A program made the position numbers and the translations under genes. A model generated the notes under the pieces. It was not told the DNA's origin. It did no database searches and saw only the letters and a program-made list of their open reading frames with translations. Below, one piece after another: positions 23,847 to 31,908 of a stretch of 64,000 nt of DNA. The DNA comes from Halorubellus sp. JP-L1 (lineage in GTDB: Archaea > Halobacteriota > Halobacteria > Halobacteriales > Natrialbaceae). Position 1 is the stretch's first letter, and the number at the start of each line of letters is the position of its first letter. The stretch lies in the NCBI RefSeq assembly GCF_011440375.1, contig NZ_JAAOIR010000003.1, forward strand, positions 62,001 through 126,000, read 5' to 3'.

Positions 23847-23853
23847 GGAGGTG
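23847..23853 (+). promoter_or_regulatory. Strong ribosome binding site deciding the start of the molybdoenzyme gene
   Basis: GGAGGTG ends seven bases before the GTG at 23861. This supports that start over the in-frame GTG at 23798. Confidence 0.6.
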
Positions 23854-23860
23854 GGACGGT

Positions 23861-26800
23861 GTGAGTCTGTCGCGTCGCGACTTCCTGACCGCGGCGGGTG
23901 CGGGTTCGGTGGCCGCGCTCGCCGGTCGCGCGTGGGAGGCGACGGACGCCGTCGACCCCGTCACGGCCGTGGACAACCCCCTGAAGTCGTACCCGAACCG
24001 CGACTGGGAGCAGGTCTACCACGACATCTACAGCTACGACGAGGTGGACTGGACGGTCTGTCACCCGAACTGCACGCAGTCGTGCGCGCTGAACTTCTAC
24101 ATGAAGAACGGCGTGCCGATCCGCGCCGAGCAAGTGTACCACAACGAGGAGCCCTCGGTCGGCCCCTCGGGGTACGAGGACGCGGACGTCAGCCAGCACT
24201 GGAACCCCCGCGGGTGCATGAAGGGCCTGACGCTCCACCGGCGGACGTACGAGCCCTCGCGGATCAAGTACCCGCTCGTCCGGAAGGGCTGGAGTCCCGA
24301 CGACCCGAACCCGGAGGGCCGCGGCGAGGACGAGTTCGAGCGCGTGTCCTGGGACGAGGCCGTGGACCTCGTCGCGGAGAAGATGGCGAACCTCGAGGAC
24401 GAGAAGCGCTTCCACATCTTCAACGCGATCAAGTCCGACGGCCTGTTCACGCGTCACGGCTCCGGGCGACGGCTCGCCTCGATCTTCGGTGGCTGCGAGT
24501 GGACGGAGTACGACTGGTACGCCGACCTGCCGCCGGGACACGTCATGACGACCGGGTACCAGACGAGCGACTCCGACGCGTCGGCGTGGCGGGACGCGGA
24601 CTACACCATCATCCAGGGGAAGAACCTCATCCACAACAAGCTCGCGGACAACCACTGGTTCCAGGAGACTCGCGAGCGCGGCGGCGAGATCGTCGGCATC
24701 TACCCGGACTACTCGCCGACCGTCCAGAAGTGCGATCGCTGGCTCCCGCTTCGACCGGGGAGCGACCCGGCGCTTCCGCTCGGGTTCGCGCACGTCATCA
24801 TCGACGAAGAGCTGTACGACGCCGAGTTCATGCGGCAGTTCACGAGCCTCCCGCTGCTCGTGCGCGAGGACGACGAGAAGTACCTGCGAGCGCACGAGGT
24901 GTTCGAGGACCACGAGGCGCCGCCGGAGGATATCGACGACCAGCACGAGGCGGACGACTGGGGCGACTTCGTCGTCCTCGGCGAGGACGGCGACCTCCAC
25001 GCGGTCACGCGCGAGGAGGTCGGGTCGGAGACGCCCGCGACCGCCCGTCTAGATGCCGAGACGACCGTTTCGACGGTCGACGGCGAGGACGTGACGGTCC
25101 GCACGGACTTCGCGCGCCAGAAGGCGAACGTCATGGCGAACTACGACCCGGAGACGGTCGAGGACATCACGACCGTCCCGGCCGACGCCATCGCGAAGAC
25201 CGCGCGCGAGTTCGCCGCCGCGGAGAAGGGCCAGTGGTTCACGGGCGAGGGCATCAATCACTGGTTCCACGGGAACAGCGAACTCCAGCGGTCGATCTTC
25301 TTCGTGCAGTCGATGCTCGGGAACATCGGAGACAAGGGCCAGGGGTACTACAACTACTCCGGCCAGTACAAGATCGAGCTCCTGGACGGCTACCCGCAGT
25401 ACGTCAACCCCGACGGCCACAGCGCGCACGGGATGTACCCCGGGTACGCGTTCGCGTTCTTCGGCGGCGAGTCGCTCGACCCCCACGAGATCCGCGGAGA
25501 CTTCGACCGCGAGCTCGACCTCGTCCCGCAAGGAGACGCCACCGAGCCCGTGATGCCGAAGAACGCGGAGACGTACACGATGTCGAAGCCGACGGTGCTG
25601 TGGACGATGAACTGCAACCTCCTGAACCAGACCAAGCACCAGGAGCACGTCCTCAACAACTTCGTGAAACACCCCGAGACGGAGAACGAGCTGTTCGTCG
25701 TCTCGGACATGCACATGACGTACTCCGCGCAGCACGCGGACATCGTCCTCCCGGCGCCGTCCTGGCTCGAGTGCGAGTATCCCGACATCACGGTCGGGCC
25801 GGAGAACCCGTTCGTGACGATGGACCACGGCATCATGGACCCCATCTACGACACGAAGCAGGACGGGGAGGTCGTGGCGATGGTCGCCGAGAAACTCGAC
25901 GAGAAGATCCCGCCCGAGGAGCGCAACGTGGACTCCTACCGCGAGTACTTCGCGGAGTTCCTCGACGACGACGGGGACGTCACGAACTACATCCAGGAGG
26001 CGTTCGACGCCGGGATGACGACGCAGGGTATCGACGTCGAGGACCTCGAGGACGGTCCGGAGCGCCTGAAGCTGAAGACGTATCCCAGAGTCCCGTTCTA
26101 CTCGCAGATCCACGAGGACCGGCCGTTCTACACGAAGACCGGCCGGATGGAGTTCCACAAGGAAGAGGACCGGTTGCTCGAGCACGGTCGCGGTGACCTC
26201 GACCACATCGAGAGCGTCGAGGGGACGCCGTACGGTCGCGGCGAGAAGTGGTCGGAGGCGAAGGACATGGAGAACCCGATCTACGAGGACGGGTACGAGT
26301 TCTACTACAACACGCCGCACTCGAAGTACCGCACGCACTCGTCGTGGGGGATGACGGACTGGAACCTCATCTGGTCGTCGCGGGACTTCGGGAGCGTCTC
26401 GGGCGATCCGGAGGGGACCGAACGCCTCATAGACGACTTCTCGTTCCCGCAGGGCGAGGGCGAGACGGAGGAGGCGCCGGCGCTCGGGGAGGCGTTCGCG
26501 GAGATCCACCCGGACGACGCAGCGTCGATCGACGTCGAGAACGGCGACTACATTCGCATCAAGGGCGAGCGCGGTGACACCGTCGTTCGCGTGATGGTGA
26601 GCGACCGCCAGCGGCCGTCGACGGCCGGCGAGGAGTCCTTCGGGCAGGTGACGGTCTGGCACGGCTGGTGGCCGCAGCACTTCCCCGACGACGAGGACGC
26701 GGAGGGAGAGGACGGCGAGAAGGGGTTCAACGTGACGACGAACATCTGGCTCGACCCCGGCCAGGAGACCGACGACCTCGTCCACAAGGCCGTGTTCGGC

Positions 26801-27034
26801 GACCCGAACGTCTCCGAGGAGGTCTCGGAGGACATCGTCTGGCACGGCGCGGAGCTCGAGCACGGCTACGAGGAGACGGTGTGGGCGCCGACGGGCGTGA
26901 ATCGCGACGACCTGATCACGATCGAGAAGTACCGGGAAGCGGACTGGTGGCCGGGCGACGCGCGCGAAGAGGACCGGTTCCAGTCGTACGTGGACGGCTC
27001 GCTGCAACCGAACGGTACCGGAGGTGCCGACTGA
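23861..27034 (+). CDS. narG: Type II DMSO-reductase-family catalytic subunit (nitrate reductase NarG-like)
   Basis: A 1057-residue Tat-exported molybdo-bis-MGD subunit. SRRDFL begins the twin-arginine signal at residue 5. The FS0 4Fe-4S ligands are Cys67, 71, 75 and 119 (CHPNCTQSC and NPRGCMKG). The first ligand is Cys, whereas proteobacterial NarG has His. The Mo-ligand region is YQTSDSDASAW with Asp237, one place from the NarG aspartate. The C-terminal molybdopterin-binding domain starts near residue 830. The following genes encode the Fe-S, chaperone and haem-b subunits, the order of selenate, chlorate and dimethylsulfide enzymes. Nitrate is the likely substrate, given norB, but chlorate or another oxyanion remains possible. 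It should act on the outer face of the membrane. Confidence 0.9.
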   Translation: MSLSRRDFLTAAGAGSVAALAGRAWEATDAVDPVTAVDNPLKSYPNRDWEQVYHDIYSYDEVDWTVCHPNCTQSCALNFYMKNGVPIRAEQVYHNEEPSVGPSGYEDADVSQHWNPRGCMKGLTLHRRTYEPSRIKYPLVRKGWSPDDPNPEGRGEDEFERVSWDEAVDLVAEKMANLEDEKRFHIFNAIKSDGLFTRHGSGRRLASIFGGCEWTEYDWYADLPPGHVMTTGYQTSDSDASAWRDADYTIIQGKNLIHNKLADNHWFQETRERGGEIVGIYPDYSPTVQKCDRWLPLRPGSDPALPLGFAHVIIDEELYDAEFMRQFTSLPLLVREDDEKYLRAHEVFEDHEAPPEDIDDQHEADDWGDFVVLGEDGDLHAVTREEVGSETPATARLDAETTVSTVDGEDVTVRTDFARQKANVMANYDPETVEDITTVPADAIAKTAREFAAAEKGQWFTGEGINHWFHGNSELQRSIFFVQSMLGNIGDKGQGYYNYSGQYKIELLDGYPQYVNPDGHSAHGMYPGYAFAFFGGESLDPHEIRGDFDRELDLVPQGDATEPVMPKNAETYTMSKPTVLWTMNCNLLNQTKHQEHVLNNFVKHPETENELFVVSDMHMTYSAQHADIVLPAPSWLECEYPDITVGPENPFVTMDHGIMDPIYDTKQDGEVVAMVAEKLDEKIPPEERNVDSYREYFAEFLDDDGDVTNYIQEAFDAGMTTQGIDVEDLEDGPERLKLKTYPRVPFYSQIHEDRPFYTKTGRMEFHKEEDRLLEHGRGDLDHIESVEGTPYGRGEKWSEAKDMENPIYEDGYEFYYNTPHSKYRTHSSWGMTDWNLIWSSRDFGSVSGDPEGTERLIDDFSFPQGEGETEEAPALGEAFAEIHPDDAASIDVENGDYIRIKGERGDTVVRVMVSDRQRPSTAGEESFGQVTVWHGWWPQHFPDDEDAEGEDGEKGFNVTTNIWLDPGQETDDLVHKAVFGDPNVSEEVSEDIVWHGAELEHGYEETVWAPTGVNRDDLITIEKYREADWWPGDAREEDRFQSYVDGSLQPNGTGGAD

Positions 27035-28216
27035 ATGCCACAGACCTACAACCCGCAACTCGGCCACGAGCACAGTTACCCCTACGAGCACCGCCAGGAG
27101 GAGCGCGACTGGCACTGGGGGATGATCGTGAACACGAACCGCTGCATCAACTGCAACACGTGCTCGTTCGCGTGCAAGTCCACGTGGACGAGCGGCCGCG
27201 GCGAGGAGTACATGTGGTGGATGAACGTCGAGACCGAGCCGCTCGGCGGCTACCCGCTCGGGTGGGACGTGAAGCTGCTGGAGGACCTGGACGCCGAGCA
27301 GACGGTGTTCGACGCCGCCGGGGACGGCGAGAAGGTCCGCGGGTACATCGCGGAGAAGCAGGAGTGGGAGTACCCGGCGCTGGGCGACGATCAGGTCCAC
27401 GGCGAGTACCCCGAGGGCGAGGTCGTCGAGAGCGACCCGTCCGAGGGCGAGTACCACGACATCTGGCAGTTCTACCTCCCGCGACTCTGCAACCACTGCA
27501 AGAACCCGGCGTGTCTCGCGGCGTGCCCGCGGAAGGCGATCTACAAGCGCCAGGAGGACGGTATCGTCCTGCTGGACCAGGAGCGCTGCCGCGGCTACCG
27601 GAAGTGCGTGAAGGGCTGCCCGTACCACAAGCCGATGTACAACCCGGAGACGGGGATCTCCGAGAAGCCCGTCGGGTGCTATCCGCGCATCGAGGAGGGG
27701 AACGTCCCCCGTTGTGTCTCCTCGTGCATCGGGAAGACGCGCCTGCACGGGAACATCAACCGCGGCCCGGACCGCGGGCACCCGGACGGCGTGCGGTCGG
27801 CCGCGGACGGTCGGTCGCCGATCAACTACCTCGTGCAGAGCGACGAGAAGGTCGCGCTCCCGCTGTACCCGCAGTTCGGGACGCGCCCGCAGGTGTTCTA
27901 CATGCCCCCGTACCACGTGCCGCCGGACTTCCTCACGCAGATGTTCACGCCGAACACGACCGAGAAGCGCAACGACTGGCCGGGGAGCACGTACGAGGAG
28001 TCGATCAAGATTATCCAAGAGCGCGTGCGGAACCCGAGCCATCACGTCCTCGGCATCCTCCAGCTGTTCGGCGCGACGACGCGACTCATCGAGACGTACA
28101 CCGTGAAGGAGACGCGCGTGAAGGGCTGGGACCGGAAGGGAAACCAGGTCGTTGACATCCCGTTCGACGAGGAGATGGAGGTCCGCGAGGGCGAACAGTG
28201 GACGAACCAGCCGTGA
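27035..28216 (+). CDS. narH: Iron-sulfur electron-transfer subunit (NarH-like)
   Basis: A 393-residue partner of the catalytic subunit carrying four Fe-S clusters. Cysteine groups are CINCNTCSFACK (residues about 37-48), CNHCKNPACLAACP (about 152-165), CRGYRKCVKGCPYHK (about 185-199) and GCYPRIEEGNVPRCVSSC. It has no signal peptide, so it is co-exported through the Tat signal of the large subunit. The ATG follows the previous stop directly (TGAATG), so the subunits are co-translated. Its length and motif order fit NarH/DdhB/SerB proteins. It passes electrons from the haem-b subunit to molybdenum. Confidence 0.94.
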   Translation: MPQTYNPQLGHEHSYPYEHRQEERDWHWGMIVNTNRCINCNTCSFACKSTWTSGRGEEYMWWMNVETEPLGGYPLGWDVKLLEDLDAEQTVFDAAGDGEKVRGYIAEKQEWEYPALGDDQVHGEYPEGEVVESDPSEGEYHDIWQFYLPRLCNHCKNPACLAACPRKAIYKRQEDGIVLLDQERCRGYRKCVKGCPYHKPMYNPETGISEKPVGCYPRIEEGNVPRCVSSCIGKTRLHGNINRGPDRGHPDGVRSAADGRSPINYLVQSDEKVALPLYPQFGTRPQVFYMPPYHVPPDFLTQMFTPNTTEKRNDWPGSTYEESIKIIQERVRNPSHHVLGILQLFGATTRLIETYTVKETRVKGWDRKGNQVVDIPFDEEMEVREGEQWTNQP

Positions 28217-28225
28217 GGTGACGCC

Positions 28226-29170
28226 ATGCAGGACCACACCACTCCCGACGACGCGACCGAGAACGACCTAACCGAGAACGAACCGGTCGAGAACGAGATG
28301 GACCCGGGGGAATCGAGCAGTCGAGCGTTCGGTGACGTCCGCGACGTGCCCGGGTTCCACGCGCGCCGCGGCGCGCTCTACGGGTTCGCGGCGACGGCGT
28401 TCCAGTTCCCGGACGAGGACGTGCTCGCCGACCTCGGCGACGCCGAGGTCCGCGACGCCGTCCAGGATGCGGCGACGGCCATCGCCGAGCGAGCGGACGC
28501 CACGGCCGCGCTCGCGGCCGCGGACGACGTCCAGCGACACCTCGCGGCGTGCTGCGAGCGCTTCGCGGCGGCCGACCCCGACGCCGTCGAGTCGGCGTAC
28601 AACGACCTGTTCGGGTTGCCCGACGAGGGCTCGTACCCGGTCGTCCCCTACGAGGCGCACTACGCGACCGGCGGCGACGTGAGCGAGACCCAGCGGCGGG
28701 TCGCGACCGTCGTCGGCCTCCTCGAGCGCTTCGACCTGGAACCCAACGACGGGTTCGACGAGCGACGCGACCACGTCTCCGTCCTCCTCGAACTCGCGCA
28801 GGTGCTCGCCGCCCAGCGCGCGGTCGCGCTCGAGGAAGGCGACCTCGACGCCGCCGAGCGCGTCGCCGCGGCCGAGGCGACCGTGCTCGACGAGCACCTC
28901 ACCGGGTTCGTGCCCGCGCTCGCACACGACGTCGCCGACGCCGTCGAAGCCACTGACGCCGTCGAAGCCACTGACGCCGTCGAAGCGACTGACGCGGTCG
29001 AAGCCATTAACGCCGACGACGCAGCCGACGACGCGCCGGCGGCGGCGGACGCGCGGTCGGGGTACGTCGCCGCGGCCCGGTTCGCGGCGGCGCTCGTCAG
29101 GTGGGACCACGTCGTGCACCCCGACCCCGACGTCGACACGACCGCGGTGCCGGGAGGTGATGGGGCGTGA
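28226..29170 (+). CDS. narJ: TorD/NarJ-type molybdoenzyme chaperone
   Basis: A 314-residue cytoplasmic chaperone expected to bind the large subunit until the cofactor and Fe-S cluster are in place. TorD-family marks include ARRGALYGFAATAFQFPDEDVLADL, then YNDLFGLPDEGSYPVVPYEAHY and ERRDHVSVLLELAQVL. The length is increased by an acidic N-terminal tail of about 40 residues and by an in-frame repeat of DAVEAT units near residue 237-258. It is encoded after the Fe-S subunit and overlaps the next gene by GTGA, as in ser/clr/ddh operons. Confidence 0.9.
   Translation: MQDHTTPDDATENDLTENEPVENEMDPGESSSRAFGDVRDVPGFHARRGALYGFAATAFQFPDEDVLADLGDAEVRDAVQDAATAIAERADATAALAAADDVQRHLAACCERFAAADPDAVESAYNDLFGLPDEGSYPVVPYEAHYATGGDVSETQRRVATVVGLLERFDLEPNDGFDERRDHVSVLLELAQVLAAQRAVALEEGDLDAAERVAAAEATVLDEHLTGFVPALAHDVADAVEATDAVEATDAVEATDAVEAINADDAADDAPAAADARSGYVAAARFAAALVRWDHVVHPDPDVDTTAVPGGDGA
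28936..29000 (+). repeat. 18-bp in-frame tandem repeat in the chaperone gene
   Basis: Three to four near-identical units encode DAVEAT. It sits in a surface linker and looks recently expanded. Confidence 0.8.
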
Positions 29171-30243
29171 CCGACGGCCGAGCGGTCGGCGGCCTGCTGG
29201 AGCGGGTCGCCGACCGAGTGCCGACGGTCGACCGTCGCGCGGCGTTGCGCGCGTCGCTCGTCTCGCTCGTCACCGTGCTCGTCCTCGTCGCCGGACAGGC
29301 CGCGCTCACCGCGGCCGTCACGGGCGGGAGTCAGCCGATGCAGTCCACCGACGCCGTCCCGGTCGACCCAGAGTCGAGCCAGTGGGCGGACGCGCCGTCG
29401 CGGACCGCGAGCCTCTCCGAGCAACAGATGGCGCTCCCGCACGGCGGGGGGTCCGTCGAGGAAGTCGACGTGCAGGCGCTCTCGAACGACTCGCACGTCG
29501 GCTTCCGGCTGACGTGGGCCGACCGGACGAACGACACGTCGATGTCGTCGCCGGAGAACTACAGCGACGCCGCCGCGATCATGCTCCGGGGCGGCGAGTC
29601 GCCGCCGATCACGATGGGCGCGGCCGGACAGCCCGTCGACATCTGGTACTGGCGCGCGAACTGGCAGTACGCGAGCGGCGAGACGGCCGCCTGGAGCGGC
29701 GACATGTACTCGTACCCGCAGGACGACGAGGAAACTCGCCCCGGACTCGCGGCGGACAACCCGCTGTCGAAGCGGGACTACGAGGACTTCGGGCAGAACT
29801 ACTACGCGAAGGGGTACGGCTCGCTGAGCGACGCGCCCGTCCAGCCCGTGACCGCTCGCGCGGAACGCACCGACGACGGCTGGTCCGTCGTCTTCGTCCG
29901 CGAACGCAACGCGACCGGCCAGTACGGCGCCGCGTTCGACGAACACGACCAGATGTACCTCGCGTTCGCGGTGTGGAACGGGAGCGCGGACGAGGTGAAC
30001 GGCGAGAAGTCGATCACGCTCCGGTTCAGCACGCTCGACACCGACTCCGGCGAGCTCGGGCAGGCCGAGGTCGGCGGTGGGAGCGACGACGGCGGGAGCG
30101 ATGGGGGAGCTGGCGGGAGCGGCGGGGGGACGACCGCCGGCGGCGCCGACGAGATTGTCGACCTCCTCTCGACGTACCTCGTGCCGCTGCTCGCGGCGAT
30201 CGTCGTGAGCTGGACGATCGCGTACCGGAGGATGAGCCGATGA
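29167..30243 (+). CDS. Haem-b gamma subunit of the type II DMSO-reductase-family enzyme
   Basis: A 358-residue protein with an N-terminal hydrophobic segment (residues 30-50), an outer ethylbenzene-dehydrogenase-like haem domain, a Gly/Ser-rich linker and a C-terminal helix (about 335-353). EbdC, DdhC and SerC bind one haem b through Met and Lys. Candidates here are Met150 (PPITMGAAGQPVDIWYW) and Lys281 (GEKSITLRF). Unlike the soluble periplasmic relatives it keeps a C-terminal anchor, as expected where there is no periplasm. The start is GTG, overlapping the chaperone stop. No Rieske or cytochrome b gene is present in this operon. Confidence 0.86.
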   Translation: MTDGRAVGGLLERVADRVPTVDRRAALRASLVSLVTVLVLVAGQAALTAAVTGGSQPMQSTDAVPVDPESSQWADAPSRTASLSEQQMALPHGGGSVEEVDVQALSNDSHVGFRLTWADRTNDTSMSSPENYSDAAAIMLRGGESPPITMGAAGQPVDIWYWRANWQYASGETAAWSGDMYSYPQDDEETRPGLAADNPLSKRDYEDFGQNYYAKGYGSLSDAPVQPVTARAERTDDGWSVVFVRERNATGQYGAAFDEHDQMYLAFAVWNGSADEVNGEKSITLRFSTLDTDSGELGQAEVGGGSDDGGSDGGAGGSGGGTTAGGADEIVDLLSTYLVPLLAAIVVSWTIAYRRMSR

Positions 30244-31181
30244 CGGGCGACTACGGGAGCGCGACCGACCGTGCGCCCGCCGACGACGAGCCCGGGCTCC
30301 GCGAGGCCCTGGAAGGGGGGCCGGCGCCGGCGCGTCGGGACGCAGCGCTGGCGCTCGCGAGCGCCGCCGAGAGCGGGGTAGCGGACGCGACCACCGACGG
30401 AGGTGGCCTGGCGCCAGCGACCGTCGACGCGCTCGCTGCTCGCGTCCGCGAGGACTCGAGTTCGGACGTCCGGCAGTTCGCGGTTGAGGCGCTCGGCGTC
30501 GCCGGGGAGCGCGTCGACCCGATACGTGACGCGCTCGCGGACGACGACGAGTGGGTGCGCGCCGAGGCCGTCGTCGCGCACTCGCGGGTCGCTCCGGGTG
30601 ACGTCGACGTCCTCCGAGACGTGCTGGCGTCCGACGACTCGGGATGGGTACGGCGGAACGCCGTCGTCGCGCTCGGGAAGGCGGGCGGGGCATCGCACGC
30701 CGACCTCGTCGAGTGCATCAAGACCGACCCGCACCCCGCGGTCCGAGAGTACGCCGCGCAGTTCCTCGCGGACGTCGTCGACGACGTCGAGGAGGCCGAG
30801 CGCGTGCTCGCCGCGGTGCTCGCTCGCGAGGCGAACGCGTTCGTGCGAGCGAAGGCCGCGGAGAGCCTCGGGGAACTCGGCACGGACCGCGCGGAGACCG
30901 CGCTCGAGGAGTACGGCGTCACCGATCAGAGCGAGGACGTCGTCCGCACCGCGACGCGCGCGCTCGCTGACGCTCGCGGCGTCGACCCGGACGCGCTCGA
31001 CGTCGACGCGAACCTCGACGACCCGGCCGAGGGTGCACCGGGCACTGGCCCGGACGCACCGGACGAACGAGCGCTCGAACTCGGGACGCGAACCGGCGGC
31101 GAACCCACCGCCGGACCCGGGGGCGCACCCGGGTTCGACCCCAGGGAGCACCTCGACGCCGACCTCGACGACAGGAACTGA
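30240..31181 (+). CDS. HEAT-repeat (PBS lyase-type) protein
   Basis: A 313-residue soluble protein. Residues about 15-235 form six or so HEAT/PBS-lyase-type repeats (for example SSDVRQFAVEALGVAG, DEWVRAEAVVAHSRV, SGWVRRNAVVALGKAG, HPAVREYAAQFLADVV, NAFVRAKAAESLGELG). An acidic, Gly/Pro-rich tail ends in FDPREHLDADLDD. It overlaps the haem-subunit gene by ATGA, so it is part of the operon. Such proteins act as scaffolds, so one serving enzyme maturation is likely, but the partner is unknown. Confidence 0.85.
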   Translation: MTGDYGSATDRAPADDEPGLREALEGGPAPARRDAALALASAAESGVADATTDGGGLAPATVDALAARVREDSSSDVRQFAVEALGVAGERVDPIRDALADDDEWVRAEAVVAHSRVAPGDVDVLRDVLASDDSGWVRRNAVVALGKAGGASHADLVECIKTDPHPAVREYAAQFLADVVDDVEEAERVLAAVLAREANAFVRAKAAESLGELGTDRAETALEEYGVTDQSEDVVRTATRALADARGVDPDALDVDANLDDPAEGAPGTGPDAPDERALELGTRTGGEPTAGPGGAPGFDPREHLDADLDDRN

Positions 31182-31183
31182 CC

Positions 31184-31906
31184 ATGCCATACGAACTCGA
31201 CTCTACGCCCGACGAACCGGCGTCGGACGAATCGACCGGCGAACCGACCACCGACCACTCGACGGCCGACGCCAGCGACTCGACGACCGACGCCAGCAAT
31301 TCGACGACCGAGGAGGACGCGACGGACGGTAGCGAGGCATCGGACGCGCGAAGCGCGGGGGAGACGCTCGAGGACGCCGTCGGCGTCGCCATCCCGGACG
31401 AGCACGTCGGCGCGTTCGTCGCGGAGGCGTTCGAGGACGCCGAGCGCGACACCACGTGGGCGGACGTCGTCGACGCGTTCGTCCCTCCGAGCGCGCGGGA
31501 AGCGTGGAACGACCTGTCGACGCGCGACCAGGCGACGGCGGTCCTCGACCGGGCGGCGGGCTACGACGATGACGCGATCGCGGCGTTCGAGTCCATCCCG
31601 CGCTCGTTCGGGGGCGACCTCGACCCCGAGGCGCTCGACGAGGCGCTGCGGTGCCGGCGGAACGCCGACCAGTTCCGGGACGGCGTCGCGGACGCCTACG
31701 GCGACGGCGTCCTCGACGACGACGCGCTCGTCGGCGCGGTGGAGGACTCGGCGTTCGACAACGAACTCGTCGCGCGTCGCGAGCGCCTCCTCGAGGAAGT
31801 CGACGAGTACTACGACGTCGACTTCCGGCCGTACGGCGGACAGCTGTTCGACGCGGAGGAGGGCCCGGACCCGGACGTCGATCACGACGCGAACGCGACC
31901 TGGTGA
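31184..31906 (+). CDS. Uncharacterised acidic protein of the molybdoenzyme operon
   Basis: A 240-residue protein. The first 60 residues are a disordered Asp/Ser/Thr-rich tail with STTDAS repeats. The remainder is a helical domain (for example VGVAIPDEHVGAFVAEAFEDAERDTTWADVV and REAWNDLSTRDQATAVLDRA). It lacks cysteines apart from one, and has no membrane segment or catalytic motif I recognise. It starts two bases after the HEAT gene stop and is followed two bases later by the Mrp gene, so it is cotranscribed. A maturation role is a guess from context only. Confidence 0.8.
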   Translation: MPYELDSTPDEPASDESTGEPTTDHSTADASDSTTDASNSTTEEDATDGSEASDARSAGETLEDAVGVAIPDEHVGAFVAEAFEDAERDTTWADVVDAFVPPSAREAWNDLSTRDQATAVLDRAAGYDDDAIAAFESIPRSFGGDLDPEALDEALRCRRNADQFRDGVADAYGDGVLDDDALVGAVEDSAFDNELVARRERLLEEVDEYYDVDFRPYGGQLFDAEEGPDPDVDHDANATW

Positions 31907-31908
31907 CC

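Noticed and set aside
25049-28237. Very long reverse-strand open frame (over 1000 codons) opposite narG/narH
   Set aside because: It is the mirror of two real genes with strong family motifs. Its translation is low-complexity Val/Arg/Leu-rich, as expected for antisense frames of GC-rich DNA.
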